Positions 27,690 to 36,785 of a DNA stretch of 64,000 nucleotides are shown here, one piece after another. Positions within the stretch are counted from its first letter, which is position 1; every line of letters begins with the position of its first letter. The stretch covers positions 1,984,001 to 2,048,000 of the forward strand of contig OZ244956.1 in NCBI GenBank assembly GCA_965222505.1. Direction: 5' to 3'. Below the pieces are notes generated by a model, which saw only the letters and a list, made by a program, of their open reading frames with translations, was not told where the DNA came from and ran no database searches. The position numbers and the translations under genes are program-made. The DNA is from G965222505 sp965222505 (GTDB lineage: Bacteria > Bacteroidota > Rhodothermia > Rhodothermales > DATKEJ01).

Positions 27690-30600
27690 TCAATCCGGCA
27701 CTTGAGACGATTGCCCATTGGACGGCAGCCACGCCTGCAAGAAGTCAAACGCCGTGGCCTGGGTGTCCATGTTAAAATCGCTGTAGGTATAGCCGGCGGA
27801 ACCGCCGTTGTCCGGTAACCAAACGTTCAGGAAATCAAAGGACGTGACGGCATGGCTTCGGTCTCCATCTCCGCCCCACAGCGCAAAAGGAGGTCCTCCG
27901 GCCGCTCCGGCCCCGGTCATCGGATTGATCCCATAGGCTTGCGTTGAAGCTGTCGTAAAATCATACGTGGAGGACTCGGCGGTTAACGTCTGAGCTGTAG
28001 CAGACATCACTGGCAAATGATTGCGATGGTCCACGACGATGTAGTAATCGCCTTCGGCTACGCCGTCGAAAGTAAGACCTTGGCTCCCTCCGACCAGGTC
28101 TCTAATATCTCCCGATCTACGGAGTAAACTGGCCCGTGTAGCCAGATTGGGGCCATCAGGGGTTTCGCGTAGGTGTACCAGAACCCAATCAACCGTTGCC
28201 GCTGAAACATGGCTCAGTGTCTCTGTGCCCGTGTAGTTCCAAGGTGGTGTGTTGTACGGTTGTGTAAGCGGAAAATCTGCCAGGGAACGCAGATCCGTAC
28301 GCATTCTGTCCTCGTTCTCGTGTGCCCCATGTAGCCATACCTTCACATTGACGGTAACACACGCCTGTGTGGTAAAACTTCCTCCCGTTCCAAACGCAGA
28401 GCCTGAAAAGGCCGGGTCAATGGCCTGGACGCGCCAATGGTAGGTTTCTCCGGGGGTAAGCTCCTTCAACACCCACGTGGTATTGTGACGGGTATTGCCC
28501 GCACGCGGGACTTTTCGGTAGCCTGGCGTAACCGTCTTGCCGGTACCCGTGGCATCCACCGCAGACATGGGGGCCAACACATCAAATCCGCCGGGGGTGG
28601 TCCCCACACTCAGGTTGTAGGTTAGGCCGGGAGCAGCTGTTTCATTATCGGTAGCCGGATCCCAAGAGAGGGTAGCAGAAGTTTTGGTGATACTGCTTGT
28701 TACGAGGTTATCGGGGGCATTCGGGACTGTATTGGATATGAGTGCGTTGTTGCTGTAGATCTTGGTGATGCGGTTGTTGTTGATGTCAAGACCGGTCAGG
28801 AGGATATCGAGGTCGCCGTCGTTGTCATAATCACCCCATGCAGCCGCGCTGTGTTGTACCCCCGTCAGCAGGGTGCCGCTGTCGGAAAAAGTGTCATCGC
28901 CATTATTTCGGTAGACCCTTGCCACATCATCACTGCTATCATCGCCTGTAAGGAGTACGTCTAGGTCTCCATCGTTGTCCATGTCTCCCCAAGCTATGGA
29001 GCCATTTTGCACGGCGTCCAGGCCGGTAGATGTGACTTCGGTAAAACTACCGTCCTGATCATTTTTAAAGAGTTTGAGTTCCGGATTAATGCCGTTGTGG
29101 CCCGTAATGAGGATATCCAACCAGCCGTCGTTGTTATAGTCACCCCAGGCCACATCAGCTTGGCTTAGTGCACCCAGGTTCCAGGCATACACAAATCCGC
29201 CGAGGCCGTCGTTGCGATAGACACGTGCAATGGCTCCACTGGCACTCTGCCCGGCGATCAGGAAATCGAGGTCGCCGTCGTTGTCCATGTCCCCCCATTT
29301 ACCGGAACCGCCTGATACATAAACGATGCTGGCTCCAACCTCTGTAAATCCACTACCACCATCGTTGCGGTACACCCCGGTGAAATGACTGTTTCCGTCA
29401 TTGCCGGTGAGGAGTATATCGAGGTCGCCGTCGTTGTCCATATCCCCCCAATCAACCGAACTGTCCTCAACGTCGGCCAAGCCGCTTGACACGAAGATAA
29501 ACGTTCCGGCATCATTGCGGTACAAATTGCTGGTGCGTACCACATCGGGGCCGTCCACCCATTTGCCTGTCAGCAGGGCATCAAGGTCGCCGTCGTTGTC
29601 ATAATCGCCCCAGGCTACGGAGCCGTCAGACACATCTGCCAGATTGGCCCCGATGTCCACGAACGTACCGGCATCATTGCGATATATTTTACTTGTGTAG
29701 GCGAACGTAAAAGGGTTTGTATTGCCCGTCATCAGGATATCGAGGTCGCCGTCGTTGTCATAATCGCCCCAATCCACAGCGCTATTGCTCACCGGTGTGA
29801 GACCGGCACTGATGTCGGTGAAGAGTTGGGGTGGGAATGTGCCCTCGGCTGCAAAGTCGGAGCCGGTGAAGTTGTGGTCCACCGCCTGGACGCTCCAGTA
29901 ATAGACGGTACCCGGCGTGAGCCCCTCCAACGTCCAACTCGTATTCGGCCCGGCATTGCCCATGCGCGGGACTTTCCGGTAGCCGATCCCCACTTGCTTA
30001 CCGGCACCGCCGGTATTGACGGCAGACATTGGGGCCAATACGTCGAAGCCGCCGGGGGTAGTGCCCACGCGCAAGTTGTAGGTGAGACCGGGGCTTGCCG
30101 TTTCAGCATCGGTAGCCGCATCCCAGGAAAGGGTTGCCGTCGTCGCTACCATACTGCCACTTAGGTTGGATGGCATCCCCGGTGCGGTATTAGACGCGGC
30201 TACATCGTTGCGATACACATCCGAGTCTCCGCCAATCAGCAAGTCCAGATCCTGGTCATTGTCATAATCCCCCCAGGCGACTGAAGACGCATAGAAAAAT
30301 GATCCGGCCTCAACAAAGCCGCCCAGGCCATCCCCCCGATACAGGATGCTACCAAATCCGCCGACGGTAAGGTCAAGATCGCCATCGGCATCCGCATCCC
30401 CCCACGCGACATCGCCAACAAAAGTTATGGGAATTCCTCCAATGGTCAGTGGGAGGTTGGTTATGGTGCTGAAGGTACTGTTGCCGTTGTTGCGGTAGAC
30501 TTGCCCGATCAAGGTTCCTCCTGCATTATGACCGGCCAGTACGATATCCAGGTCGCCGTCGTTGTCCATATCCCCCCAAGCCATCGCGCTATTTTTTACC

Positions 30601-31322
30601 GGCGTCAGGCCGGCACCCAGATCCGTGAAGGTGCCATTGCCGTTGTTGCGATAGATTTTCGATACTGGATCGCCGTTAATGTCCTCGCCTGAAAGCGCAA
30701 GGTCGAGGTCGCCGTCGTTGTCCATATCCCCCCAGGCTGCATCACTACGTTCAACCTGAATTAACGCGATCCCGAGGTCTGTGAAGGTTCCATTGCCGTT
30801 GTTGCGGTAGATTTTCGAGCGCGGTACACCGTTCACATCTTCACCGGTCAATACGAAATCCAGGTCACCGTCATTGTCCATGTCTCCCCAATCTACTGCA
30901 CTATACCCTACCCCCATCAAGCCAGCATTGATATCCGTGAAGGTGCCATTGCCGTTGTTACGATAGATTCTGGAGACGTAGATTGGAAGTATCCTGCCTG
31001 TAATCAAAATATCCAGGTCGCCGTCGTTGTCATAATCGCCCCAATCCGCAGCACCCAGCCCCATTGGAGGCAAGCCTGTACCCGTTAGGGCGGTAAAGGT
31101 ACCGCCGTTATTCTCGTAGACTTCCGTTTGCGGTGGTCCTGATCCGCCACCGGTCAGCAAGACATCGATATCACCGTCGTTGTCCATGTCTCCCCAGGAG
31201 GCCGTGCCGGTTTCAAAGTCCACCAAGCCAGCATTAAGGGTCGTAAAGGGTTGGGCTTGCAGAGAAAACCCGACCAAAGCGAACAGACCGGCTATCCATA
31301 GTTTATATGCGAAGGTGTACAT
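27690..31322 (-). CDS. FG-GAP/VCBS repeat surface protein with SQVPD-type tail
   Basis: 1210 residues. Signal peptide about 1-23 (FSLQAQ). Residues 30-365 and 500-850 are runs of FG-GAP-type blades with the calcium loop WGDMDNDGDLDILLTG repeated about every 50-55 residues, enough for two propellers. Each run is followed by a fibronectin III domain (about 380-495 and 862-970); the two are near copies (TYNLRVGTTPGGFDVLAPMS versus TYNLSVGTTPGGFDVLAPMS), so the protein arose by internal duplication. Residues about 985-1210 match the module in 17395-18576: VDWVLVHLR, YYIVVDHRNHLPVMSA, SFDFLNVWLPDNG, AFDFLQAWLPSNG and the end SQVPD. Probably a calcium-dependent adhesin. It follows the T9SS gene 31355-32920 by 32 bp. 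Confidence 0.8.
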   Translation of the reverse strand: MYTFAYKLWIAGLFALVGFSLQAQPFTTLNAGLVDFETGTASWGDMDNDGDIDVLLTGGGSGPPQTEVYENNGGTFTALTGTGLPPMGLGAADWGDYDNDGDLDILITGRILPIYVSRIYRNNGNGTFTDINAGLMGVGYSAVDWGDMDNDGDLDFVLTGEDVNGVPRSKIYRNNGNGTFTDLGIALIQVERSDAAWGDMDNDGDLDLALSGEDINGDPVSKIYRNNGNGTFTDLGAGLTPVKNSAMAWGDMDNDGDLDIVLAGHNAGGTLIGQVYRNNGNSTFSTITNLPLTIGGIPITFVGDVAWGDADADGDLDLTVGGFGSILYRGDGLGGFVEAGSFFYASSVAWGDYDNDQDLDLLIGGDSDVYRNDVAASNTAPGMPSNLSGSMVATTATLSWDAATDAETASPGLTYNLRVGTTPGGFDVLAPMSAVNTGGAGKQVGIGYRKVPRMGNAGPNTSWTLEGLTPGTVYYWSVQAVDHNFTGSDFAAEGTFPPQLFTDISAGLTPVSNSAVDWGDYDNDGDLDILMTGNTNPFTFAYTSKIYRNDAGTFVDIGANLADVSDGSVAWGDYDNDGDLDALLTGKWVDGPDVVRTSNLYRNDAGTFIFVSSGLADVEDSSVDWGDMDNDGDLDILLTGNDGNSHFTGVYRNDGGSGFTEVGASIVYVSGGSGKWGDMDNDGDLDFLIAGQSASGAIARVYRNDGLGGFVYAWNLGALSQADVAWGDYNNDGWLDILITGHNGINPELKLFKNDQDGSFTEVTSTGLDAVQNGSIAWGDMDNDGDLDVLLTGDDSSDDVARVYRNNGDDTFSDSGTLLTGVQHSAAAWGDYDNDGDLDILLTGLDINNNRITKIYSNNALISNTVPNAPDNLVTSSITKTSATLSWDPATDNETAAPGLTYNLSVGTTPGGFDVLAPMSAVDATGTGKTVTPGYRKVPRAGNTRHNTTWVLKELTPGETYHWRVQAIDPAFSGSAFGTGGSFTTQACVTVNVKVWLHGAHENEDRMRTDLRSLADFPLTQPYNTPPWNYTGTETLSHVSAATVDWVLVHLRETPDGPNLATRASLLRRSGDIRDLVGGSQGLTFDGVAEGDYYIVVDHRNHLPVMSATAQTLTAESSTYDFTTASTQAYGINPMTGAGAAGGPPFALWGGDGDRSHAVTSFDFLNVWLPDNGGSAGYTYSDFNMDTQATAFDFLQAWLPSNGQSSQVPD

Positions 31323-31354
31323 GATGCCTAAAGGTTAGACAGAAGAAGGACACG

Positions 31355-32920
31355 TTATTGGGTCACCACGAGCGTGGTTAGATCGGCAAAGGTCTCCCCG
31401 GTCAGCCGAACCAGATACAGGCCCGCCGCCAGGGTACCGGCCTCGATGTGCAAGGTGTGCATCCGGTTGGCCTCGGCACGCCCGGCAAACAGGTGCCGTA
31501 CCGGTTGCCCCAGCACCGTGTAGAGCACGGCCTGAACCGCCTGCTCACGGGCGACGGCAAACCGAAGGGTGCTGGGCGTTCCTGGGCCGAATGGATTGGG
31601 ATAGGCTGGCTCGAACACATAGGCACCTGGGACGGCTACGGTAACGGCCACCTCGGAGCTATAGGCAAACGCACCGTCGAAATCGAGTTGTTTGAGCCGG
31701 AAACGGTAGGTGCCGGGGTGCAGATCAGGAATGCGATGCGTGTAGGATTGAGGAGCGGACGTGGTCCCGGCCCCGTCGACATACGCCACGGTTTCCCAGG
31801 ACCGATCCACATGGTATTGCGGGGCACCGTGTTGGGACATGGTATGCCATGTCCCAACGACGTCGGATTTGACCTGAACCTCAAAACCGGCGTTATCCTG
31901 TTCCGTGGCCGTTTCCCAGGACAACACCACATCCCCCCCCTCCCGATGTGCTTCAAACCGGGCGAGTTCAACCGGCAAATCCACGTCAAACGTCAGGGTG
32001 AACGGGGCAAACAGGTGTGATTTCCGGCCTGCCGGCGGTCCGGGTTTCACGGCAGCACGAATGAGATACGTCGTTGAACCGGCTGCGGCAAAGGCGCTAA
32101 TGGTCTCCCCGCTCCCGGCAGGGTTGTCATCGGCGCAGACACAATCGCTGGTACCGGGAAAGGGGGTGCAGCCTACCTCATCAAGCGGATGATCGCTGCC
32201 CGTATGCACACTCAACACATAATCGTCCGGACCGGCGATGTCGATTTCCAGTTCCTCTCCGGCCGGTGGGGCCGTGTAGCTGTACCAGACCGAGCCTGTC
32301 GTGCCCGTTGCTGCGCAGGTGGCCTCTGCTTCGCCCAATTCTGTACCGCCCTCATTCGGATCGGCGCTGAAACTGGCCGGCAACCCGGCCACAGCGATCG
32401 CTTCGGCCAGGTTGTCATTCCCCGTTCGTACACGGAGTTCAACAGGTTCAGAAGGCAAAAAAGCAGCCGCCTTTACGCCTGCGCGTATCCAGTAGGTGGT
32501 GCCGGCATCCAGGGGGATGTGCGCAAGCGTAATGGTGCCTGTCATATCTACGGTGCCACATGCAAGCTCGGCCGTTAAGGGGTGCGTACCGACACCGGTC
32601 CAAAGGCTTAAGCTCCTTCCACTTTCCAGGTTAGGTGGCGTCTCAATGGTGTAGGTATCGGTTTCGGTGGGCGTATAGCGCCACCATACGGACCAGAGCG
32701 AGAAAATGGGGTCAGCCATCACACAGGAAGCGAGGACTTCATCGACTTCAACGGAGTTGAGGCCGAAGCCGGGATCACTGAGGTTGGTGTAGGGCAAGGG
32801 TTCAGTGACAAGGGTGGCAGCGGCCAAGTCATCATTGGGTGCCTGTGCCCAGGCCGGGTTCAGAAGCCCGAAGACACACAACAGGAAAAAGCAAAACGGC
32901 GTGGTACGTTTGGTATGCAT
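31355..32920 (-). CDS. T9SS-secreted protein of unknown function with palindrome-derived insertion
   Basis: 521 residues from ATG 32920, chosen for its signal peptide (FCFFLLCVFGLLNPAWAQ) and a strong upstream GGGAGGA. Two similar beta-sandwich regions (about 25-160, 165-300: PNDDLAAATLV, GNDNLAEAIAVAGLPASF) resemble pre-peptidase C-terminal-type domains, each with the pattern VWWRYTP / VWYSYTAP. Residues 310-430 form the domain that usually precedes sorting signals (VELARFEAHREGGDVVLSWETATEQDNAGFEV), and 440-521 are the type A sorting domain (AYPNPF ... YTVLGQ). Inside the penultimate domain an extra stretch of about 20 residues is encoded by a palindromic element (31831-31858). It heads a probable operon with the FG-GAP gene. 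Confidence 0.78.
   Translation of the reverse strand: MHTKRTTPFCFFLLCVFGLLNPAWAQAPNDDLAAATLVTEPLPYTNLSDPGFGLNSVEVDEVLASCVMADPIFSLWSVWWRYTPTETDTYTIETPPNLESGRSLSLWTGVGTHPLTAELACGTVDMTGTITLAHIPLDAGTTYWIRAGVKAAAFLPSEPVELRVRTGNDNLAEAIAVAGLPASFSADPNEGGTELGEAEATCAATGTTGSVWYSYTAPPAGEELEIDIAGPDDYVLSVHTGSDHPLDEVGCTPFPGTSDCVCADDNPAGSGETISAFAAAGSTTYLIRAAVKPGPPAGRKSHLFAPFTLTFDVDLPVELARFEAHREGGDVVLSWETATEQDNAGFEVQVKSDVVGTWHTMSQHGAPQYHVDRSWETVAYVDGAGTTSAPQSYTHRIPDLHPGTYRFRLKQLDFDGAFAYSSEVAVTVAVPGAYVFEPAYPNPFGPGTPSTLRFAVAREQAVQAVLYTVLGQPVRHLFAGRAEANRMHTLHIEAGTLAAGLYLVRLTGETFADLTTLVVTQ
31831..31858. repeat. 28-bp palindromic mini-element inside a coding region, copy 1
   Basis: GTTGGGACATGG (31831-31842) and CCATGTCCCAAC (31847-31858) are exact complements around a 4-nt centre. 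The sequence resembles the 20-bp palindrome at 8498 (shared GGACAYG...CRTGTCC) and ends like the element at 48693-48720. It is read in frame by the - strand gene as V-G-T-W-H-T-M-S-Q. Confidence 0.75.
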
Positions 32921-32924
32921 GGTA

Positions 32925-32930
32925 TCCTCC
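32925..32930 (-). promoter_or_regulatory. Strong Shine-Dalgarno before the T9SS gene 31355-32920
   Basis: On the - strand GGGAGGA stands 4 nt before ATG 32920. Most genes in this window have no such site, as is usual for this lineage, so its presence fixes the start and suggests unusually strong initiation. Confidence 0.6.
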
Positions 32931-33035
32931 CAACAGGATTGAATCATGGAGATTGAAGAGATGATTTGTGCCCTATAGCGCGAAGGAGCGGCATAACCTG
33001 ACAGGAGCGTTCAAGAAATAGTGCTGTGAAATGCC

Positions 33036-33043
33036 TACCTTTG
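33036..33043 (+). promoter_or_regulatory. Candidate Bacteroidota -7 element before the ECF sigma gene
   Basis: TACCTTTG is an exact match to TAnnTTTG, the housekeeping sigma -7 motif of Bacteroidota, 41 bp before the ATG of the sigma factor gene. No convincing TTTG is seen at -33, so this is a partial match. Confidence 0.45.
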
Positions 33044-33084
33044 TGTAGAATCCGTCGCCGCGACCCTTCTCACCGACACGACGC

Positions 33085-33666
33085 ATGGACGCAACGCCAA
33101 GGGATGCAACGGCTTTGCTCGGGAGCCTTACCCGAGGTCAGGCCGGTTCGGCCGAGGCCTTGCTGCCGCTGGTCTATGAGGAATTGCGCCGCATCGCACA
33201 CCGGCAACTGCGCAAGGAGCGCACGGACCACACCCTGAACACCACGGCGCTGGTACATGAAGCCTACCTGGGCCTCATTCGGCAACAACAGGCCACCTGG
33301 CGGGACCGCGCCCATTTTTGTGCCGTCGCAGCCAAAGCCATGCGGCACATTCTGATCAGCTACGCCCGCAAACGGCGCACCCAGAAACGAGGGGGCGGGC
33401 GGCACCGCATTGCCCTGGACGAACGTCATATTGCCGTAGAAGACCGGGCCGATGCCTTGCTGGCCCTGGACGAAGCCCTCACCCAACTGGCCCAACACGA
33501 TGCACTTTTGGCCGAAGTGGTAGAGAACCGGTTCTTCGGTGGCATGACCGTAAAAGAAATCAGCGAAGTGATGAACGTGACCGAACGAAGCGTGCATCGC
33601 TATTGGAATAAAGCCAAAGCGTACCTCCAACTGGCTATGGCCGGGGATGATGCGCTTTCCCCCTAA
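33085..33666 (+). CDS. ECF-type RNA polymerase sigma factor
   Basis: 193 residues with sigma region 2 (YEELRRIAHRQLRKER, LVHEAYLGLI, ARKRRTQKRGGG) and region 4 (VENRFFGGMTVKEISEVMNVTERSVHRYWNKAKAYL, helix-turn-helix). It belongs to the ECF group that lacks an adjacent anti-sigma factor and is instead paired with a Ser/Thr kinase, which follows here after 11 bp. It would redirect RNA polymerase to a small regulon, perhaps under phosphorylation by that kinase. Target promoters cannot be read from this window. Confidence 0.9.
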   Translation: MDATPRDATALLGSLTRGQAGSAEALLPLVYEELRRIAHRQLRKERTDHTLNTTALVHEAYLGLIRQQQATWRDRAHFCAVAAKAMRHILISYARKRRTQKRGGGRHRIALDERHIAVEDRADALLALDEALTQLAQHDALLAEVVENRFFGGMTVKEISEVMNVTERSVHRYWNKAKAYLQLAMAGDDALSP

Positions 33667-33677
33667 CGCCCATCCCT

Positions 33678-36194
33678 ATGTCACGCTGGACCCACATCGA
33701 TCACCTTTTCGATCAAGTGCTGGATCAGCCGCCCGCTGAGCGCACGGCCTACCTGGAAAAAATCTGCGCCGGTGATCCGGACCTCCTCCATCGGCTGGAA
33801 GCCCTGCTGGCGGCGGCGGCACAAACCAACCCCCTGCTCGAACAACCGGCCGCCGAATTCGCGACCCCCCTCATTCAGGATCTGGTGGACGAACAGGACA
33901 CGATGGAAGGACGTCGCATCGGGCCGTATGAAATCCTGCGCGAACTCGGCCGGGGCGGCATGGGCACGGTGTACCTCGCCCAACAGGTGGACGGCGAACT
34001 AAACCGACGGGTGGCCCTCAAGCTCATCAAACGCGGGATGGATACCGAAGCCGTCGTCCACCGCTTTCGGCACGAACGCGATGTGCTGGCCGGGCTTCAA
34101 CACCCCAACATTGCCCGCCTCCTCGACGGCGGCACCACCCCCGACGGCCTCCCGTACTTCGCGATGGCCTACATCGAAGGGGAACCGATTGATGCCTACT
34201 GTACCCGCCTAAAACTGGATGTACGAGGCCGCCTTCGGTTGTTCCAGACGGTCTGCACGGCCGTGCAATACGCGCATCAAAACCTGGTGGTGCACCGGGA
34301 CCTGAAACCTTCCAACATCCTGGTCACCAAAGGAGATAACACATCACCCGAGGGCCAGGTCAAACTGCTGGATTTCGGCATTGCCAAGGTCCTGGGCACC
34401 GGGGCCGATGCCCCTACCGCCCTGTATACCCAAACGGGCATGCGCATCATGACGCCGGCCTACGCCGCCCCCGAACAAATCCGGGACCAACGGGCCACCA
34501 CAGCCACCGATGTCTATGCCCTCGGCGTGGTGCTCTACGAACTGCTCACCGGCACCCGCCCCTACGACCTGACCGACAAGGCCCCCGGCGAAATCGAACG
34601 CCTGATCCTGGAAGCGGAACCCAAACGACCGAGCAAGACGGCCAATCAGCTCAGCGGAGACCTGGACACCATCTGCCTCAAGGCCCTGCAAAAAGACCCC
34701 ACCCGCCGCTATCCCTCCGCCGAGCAACTGCACGCCGATATTGAACGCTTCCTGACCGGCCTCCCTGTGCTGGCCCGGCCGGACACCCTCGGGTATCGGG
34801 CTCGAAAATTCATCGGGCGCAACAAGATCGCGGTTGGGCTGGGCACCCTTGCCGTACTCGCCCTCCTGACCGGCCTGTTGACGGCCCTGTGGCAAGCCAA
34901 CGTCGCCGACCGCGCCGCCGAACAGGCCACCGCCGAAGCCACCAAGGCCCAGGCCACCGTCACGTTTATGAAAGGCATTTTTGAAAACGTCAGCCCGGAT
35001 GAGGCCGAGGGGGCCCCCATCACGGCCCGCCGGATCGTACAGGCCGGAGTTGACAAACTGGAAGCCCTTGAAGACCAGCCGTTGGTACAGGCCCAGATGA
35101 TGGCCACCCTGGGTGAACTCAGCTATACCCTGGCGCTCTACGGGGCCAGTGATTCACTCTGGAGCGAGTCGCTGGCGATACGCCAGCGCGAATTAGGGAG
35201 CCATCATCTTGATATAGCCAAAAGCTTAGAAGGCTTAGCTAAAGTAAAGCAAACCCGTCAGAGGGTCTTTAAAGAGGCTATAGCACTCCTACAGGCATCT
35301 CTTGCAATAAAAGAAGCTGCACTCGGCACTACTGCCATTCCCACTCTGGAAGCAATGTACGAACTTGCTTGGGCCCATTATATGAATCGTGACTTTGAAA
35401 ATGCCGAATCCCAGTACATTTCCTTAATTGAACAATATGAAATCTTAGGCTTGAAACAGAGCGAACAGTACGGTGAAAGTCTGGATGGGTACGCTACCCT
35501 CTTAATGGCTACGAATCGCTATGATGAGGCCGAGCCGATACTTCAAAAAGCCTTGAACATACAGCAGCATGTGTTAGGACCAAGAGAACCGAGTACGCTT
35601 TTTACAATGTTTAACTTGGCCTCTTGTTTTGAAGGCCAAAATAAGTGGTCAGAAGCTGAAACTGCTTATCAAGACGTATTAGCATTGTCTCGCCTTGTAC
35701 TCGGTCAGGATCATAATCAGGTGGCTAACACCTTGCTCGGAATAGGCCGTGCAGCAAGGCATTTCAAGAAGTATGACCATGCCCTAGCTGCTAATCACGA
35801 AGCCTTAAGCATATACGAGAAGACCCTGGGTGAACAACATTTCTACACAGTTTATCCGATCGAAGAGATCGGTGCCATCCTGACCGAGCAGGGCAACTGG
35901 AGCGAGGCAGAGGACTATTTGAGACAAGGCTTGTCCCTGTATCATCTACACGGCGCTGAGGCAACGTATCTGCCCGTTCTCCAAGCTAAAATCAACTTGG
36001 GCAATGCCCTCCGCCACCAAAATCGGTACCCGGCTGCAGAAAAAATCTTAGTTGAGGTCTACCAAGCTGCAAAAGAGGTACATAATCAACAAACCCAGAA
36101 GGTATTATCTGCCCTTATTGATCTTTACAAAATTTGGCCAAATCCCCAAGCCTTAGAAAAATACCAAACCTTGTTGGCCCAGTTGGAACCGTAG
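33678..36194 (+). CDS. Membrane Ser/Thr protein kinase with extracytoplasmic TPR domain
   Basis: 838 residues. A short N-terminal helical region (WTHIDHLFDQVLDQPPAERTAYLEKIC) typical of this group precedes a complete kinase domain, about 81-355: GRGGMGTVYLA, Lys115 in VALKLIK, HRDLKPSN with Asp208, and DFG with Asp232. One transmembrane helix lies at about 383-405. The rest (about 430-838) is a chain of tetratricopeptide repeats (for example AEPILQKALNIQQHVLGPREPSTLFTMFNLASCFEGQ). It is coupled to the ECF sigma gene upstream and is the likely signal receiver for it. Base composition changes sharply near 35205 (residue 510): the kinase half is GC-rich and the TPR half clearly AT-rich, suggesting a swapped or recently acquired sensor half. 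Confidence 0.9.
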   Translation: MSRWTHIDHLFDQVLDQPPAERTAYLEKICAGDPDLLHRLEALLAAAAQTNPLLEQPAAEFATPLIQDLVDEQDTMEGRRIGPYEILRELGRGGMGTVYLAQQVDGELNRRVALKLIKRGMDTEAVVHRFRHERDVLAGLQHPNIARLLDGGTTPDGLPYFAMAYIEGEPIDAYCTRLKLDVRGRLRLFQTVCTAVQYAHQNLVVHRDLKPSNILVTKGDNTSPEGQVKLLDFGIAKVLGTGADAPTALYTQTGMRIMTPAYAAPEQIRDQRATTATDVYALGVVLYELLTGTRPYDLTDKAPGEIERLILEAEPKRPSKTANQLSGDLDTICLKALQKDPTRRYPSAEQLHADIERFLTGLPVLARPDTLGYRARKFIGRNKIAVGLGTLAVLALLTGLLTALWQANVADRAAEQATAEATKAQATVTFMKGIFENVSPDEAEGAPITARRIVQAGVDKLEALEDQPLVQAQMMATLGELSYTLALYGASDSLWSESLAIRQRELGSHHLDIAKSLEGLAKVKQTRQRVFKEAIALLQASLAIKEAALGTTAIPTLEAMYELAWAHYMNRDFENAESQYISLIEQYEILGLKQSEQYGESLDGYATLLMATNRYDEAEPILQKALNIQQHVLGPREPSTLFTMFNLASCFEGQNKWSEAETAYQDVLALSRLVLGQDHNQVANTLLGIGRAARHFKKYDHALAANHEALSIYEKTLGEQHFYTVYPIEEIGAILTEQGNWSEAEDYLRQGLSLYHLHGAEATYLPVLQAKINLGNALRHQNRYPAAEKILVEVYQAAKEVHNQQTQKVLSALIDLYKIWPNPQALEKYQTLLAQLEP

Positions 36195-36202
36195 TCAATT
36201 GC

Positions 36203-36640
36203 TTATTGGGTCAAGGGCGGATCTGGAGGTGCTTCAGTTCGATTAATACGTTCGCAAAGGACCCACCACTCTAGCTCTCCTGTCGAAGGATGCCTAGTCC
36301 GGCTGATATCACAAGTGGACTTATTAAAAGATAACGTATCCACACACCCACCTGGTTTGGGACAAGGCAAATTTGTGAAAGTAAAGTTGGGAAAAGGAAC
36401 TGTATTATCATTATCATCTTCGGTCATCCTAATATTTTTGCATTCAAAGGTGAGATCTACAATCCTCCCAGATTCATTATCTATGATTGGGGTGAATTTA
36501 CAATCATCCTCTGCTTGTTTTTTCAATGTAATTGGACCCAAATTTTTCGACCCTTGAGTATTCCTCTCACAAGCTGCAAGCAAACCTAAAATAGTGCAAA
36601 AAAGGATCACGCTTGCCCATTTCGAAGATAGCATTTTCAT
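36203..36640 (-). CDS. Small lipoprotein of unknown function
   Basis: 145 residues with a lipoprotein signal ending LGLLAAC (Cys24). Mature protein: a short acidic stretch (EDDCKFTPIIDNESGRIVDLTFECKN), a few further cysteines (for example PCPKPGGCVD) and a proline-rich end. No family recognised. It is AT-rich like the TPR half of the kinase gene it faces, with 8 bp between the two stop codons, so both may have arrived on the same segment. A periplasmic partner of the kinase sensor is possible but unsupported. Confidence 0.65.
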   Translation of the reverse strand: MKMLSSKWASVILFCTILGLLAACERNTQGSKNLGPITLKKQAEDDCKFTPIIDNESGRIVDLTFECKNIRMTEDDNDNTVPFPNFTFTNLPCPKPGGCVDTLSFNKSTCDISRTRHPSTGELEWWVLCERINRTEAPPDPPLTQ

Positions 36641-36785
36641 GGCAGGACGGGTTTAATTGTTGAGACCCCTTTACGATGGTTGCCGATAAAGGGACAGGAT
36701 ACCATTCAATGATTCGGCACCACATTTTCACAGGTAATAACGCAAAATCAGATCAAAACATGACACCTACGGCAAATATCATGAA

